Notes under the pieces: model-generated
The model's input: only the letters and a program-made list of their open reading frames with translations
Told to the model about the DNA's origin: nothing
Databases searched by the model: none
In this document: positions 5,293 through 5,957 of the stretch, one piece after another
Layout of the letters: the number at the start of each line of letters is the position of its first letter
How positions within the stretch are numbered: the first letter of the stretch is position 1
DNA from: a bacterium
GTDB taxonomy: Bacteria > Chloroflexota > Dormibacteria > UBA8260 > Bog-877
DNA length: 5,957 nt
NCBI GenBank assembly: GCA_021817025.1
Contig: JAKAWF010000229.1
Span: 1 to 5,957 of the forward strand
Direction: 5' to 3'
Position numbers and translations under genes: made by a program

Positions 5293-5630
5293 AGCTGCTG
5301 CTCGACGAGGTGCACCCGCCGGCCCTCTCCCAGGCGTTACGCGGCGGTGGGATTGATGCGTCCAGCGTTGGCGAGCTGGGACTCGGCGGACGGTCGGACC
5401 CCGACCTCCTGGCTGCAGCGGCAGCGGACGGCTAGGTGCTGCTCACCGAGAATGTCGCGGACCTCGCTCGCCTAGCCGCCGAGCGACTGACCGCCGGTGG
5501 GCACCATCCGGGCGTGCTGATCGCTCTCTCGTCCCGGTTCTCACGCCGTCCCAGCGGGATCGATGCGATCGCTGCCGCTGTCCGCGCCCTGGCCACCGAG
5601 CACCTGGAGGACCGCCTCGTCCGCCACTGA
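5289..5630 (+). pseudogene. DUF5615 PIN-like toxin, interrupted by an in-frame TAG
   Basis: The frame from TTG 5289 to TGA 5628-5630 has 113 codons, the usual length of the DUF5615 PIN-like family, whose members are taken to be ribonuclease toxins of type II systems. It begins MKLLLDEVHPPALSQALR with the first acidic pair (Asp6, Glu7). It has the family's central SDPDLLAAAAADG (36-48), then VLLTENVADLARLA (50-63) with Asp58, and ends HLEDRLVRH. Codon 49, at 5433-5435 between DG and VLLTEN, is TAG, where relatives usually have a residue such as Arg. Translation would stop before the second half of the active site. The TTG overlaps the antitoxin stop (TTGA), the tight coupling typical of such operons; no ribosome-binding site precedes it. 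Homology is clear on both sides of the stop in the same frame, so a single substitution explains the break. Confidence 0.75.
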
Positions 5631-5957
5631 CAACCGCCCCAATTGTCGAACGCCAGGCAATAGACCCACCCGCGGTCAAGCAATGGATCCACCTGCGGTC
5701 CCGCAACGGCCCCACGGGTGTCGTTCTCCGAAATCCCAATCGCGCAGTCTTCGCGCCAGTGAGCGGGTCCGCGGTGGCGCTGGGGCCGAGGCGCTGGGGG
5801 TCGGGGGCCGCTCGTTCCGAGGCTCCTGAGCTCTCTCGGCGGCTTGTTCTTGTGACTCCTTGGCTCCCATCGTGAACTCAGGTCACCGTTCGGCATTGGT
5901 CGGTGGCCACGCCCAGCCGCTGCCTCCGGCGAGAAGTAGTTGGGTGAGGAAGTTGGA
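5631..5957. other. Right-end 327 bp with no convincing gene
   Basis: Open frames exist on both strands but none is recognisable. One minus-strand frame starts at ATG 5870 (MGAKESQEQAAERAQEPRNE), is Glu/Arg/Pro/Ala-rich like a disordered N-terminus, and stops at 5676. Its third-position G/C is not raised (roughly 60%), and there is no ribosome-binding site, so I do not call it. No clear terminator follows the toxin gene. Confidence 0.35.
5658..5703. repeat. Imperfect tandem repeat, two 23-bp units
   Basis: The units at 5658-5680 and 5681-5703 match at 18 of 23 positions and share CAAT and GCGGTC blocks. A third partial copy may begin at 5704 (CAACGGCCCCAC), but it fades after about 12 bases. 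The period is not a multiple of three, which speaks against a coding repeat. The function is unknown. Confidence 0.45.

Noticed and set aside
215..5630. Integron with a cassette array (integrase plus acetyltransferase, hydrolase and toxin-antitoxin genes)
   Set aside because: The genes are in mixed orientation, I find no paired inverse-core and GTTRRRY-core attC sites after them, and the recombinase sits at a tRNA and reads away from them.

Overview
The window is GC-rich bacterial DNA with strong G/C bias at third codon positions, and the starts of two genes look leaderless. That suits a high-GC actinobacterium-like host, but this is inference, because the window holds no taxonomic marker. 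Recognised genes are: a tyrosine recombinase (minus), a complete tRNA-Gly(GCC) (minus), a GNAT acetyltransferase (minus), a small alpha/beta hydrolase (plus), a SixA-type histidine phosphatase (minus), and a broken type II toxin-antitoxin pair (plus).

Layout. Positions 1-1467 look like one end of an element integrated at the 3' end of the tRNA-Gly gene. The integrase (215-1297) has every catalytic residue and lies about 170 bp beyond the tRNA 3' end, in the same orientation. A further reading frame follows it directly, is interrupted by a TGA, and runs off the left edge. The second attachment site is not in the window. From 1543 rightwards the DNA looks like ordinary, loosely packed chromosome: short genes on alternating strands, separated by gaps of roughly 330-550 bp with little recognisable content. 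The hydrolase is followed by a clean hairpin. The acetyltransferase and hydrolase starts each have a -10-like hexamer 6-7 nt upstream. The acetyltransferase may instead follow a 58-codon ORF with a strong Shine-Dalgarno sequence.

The most informative part is 4897-5630. Pieced together across frames, it is an antitoxin (N-terminal DNA-binding-like segment plus a DUF433-like C-terminal region) and an overlapping DUF5615 PIN-like toxin. The antitoxin carries two apparent one-base deletions and the toxin an in-frame TAG, so the module appears decayed unless all three are sequencing errors. A perfect 15-bp palindrome six bases upstream of the antitoxin GTG start would suit its autoregulatory operator.

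The other genes do not form an evident pathway. I see no CRISPR array, rRNA, transposase or recognisable new multi-gene system.
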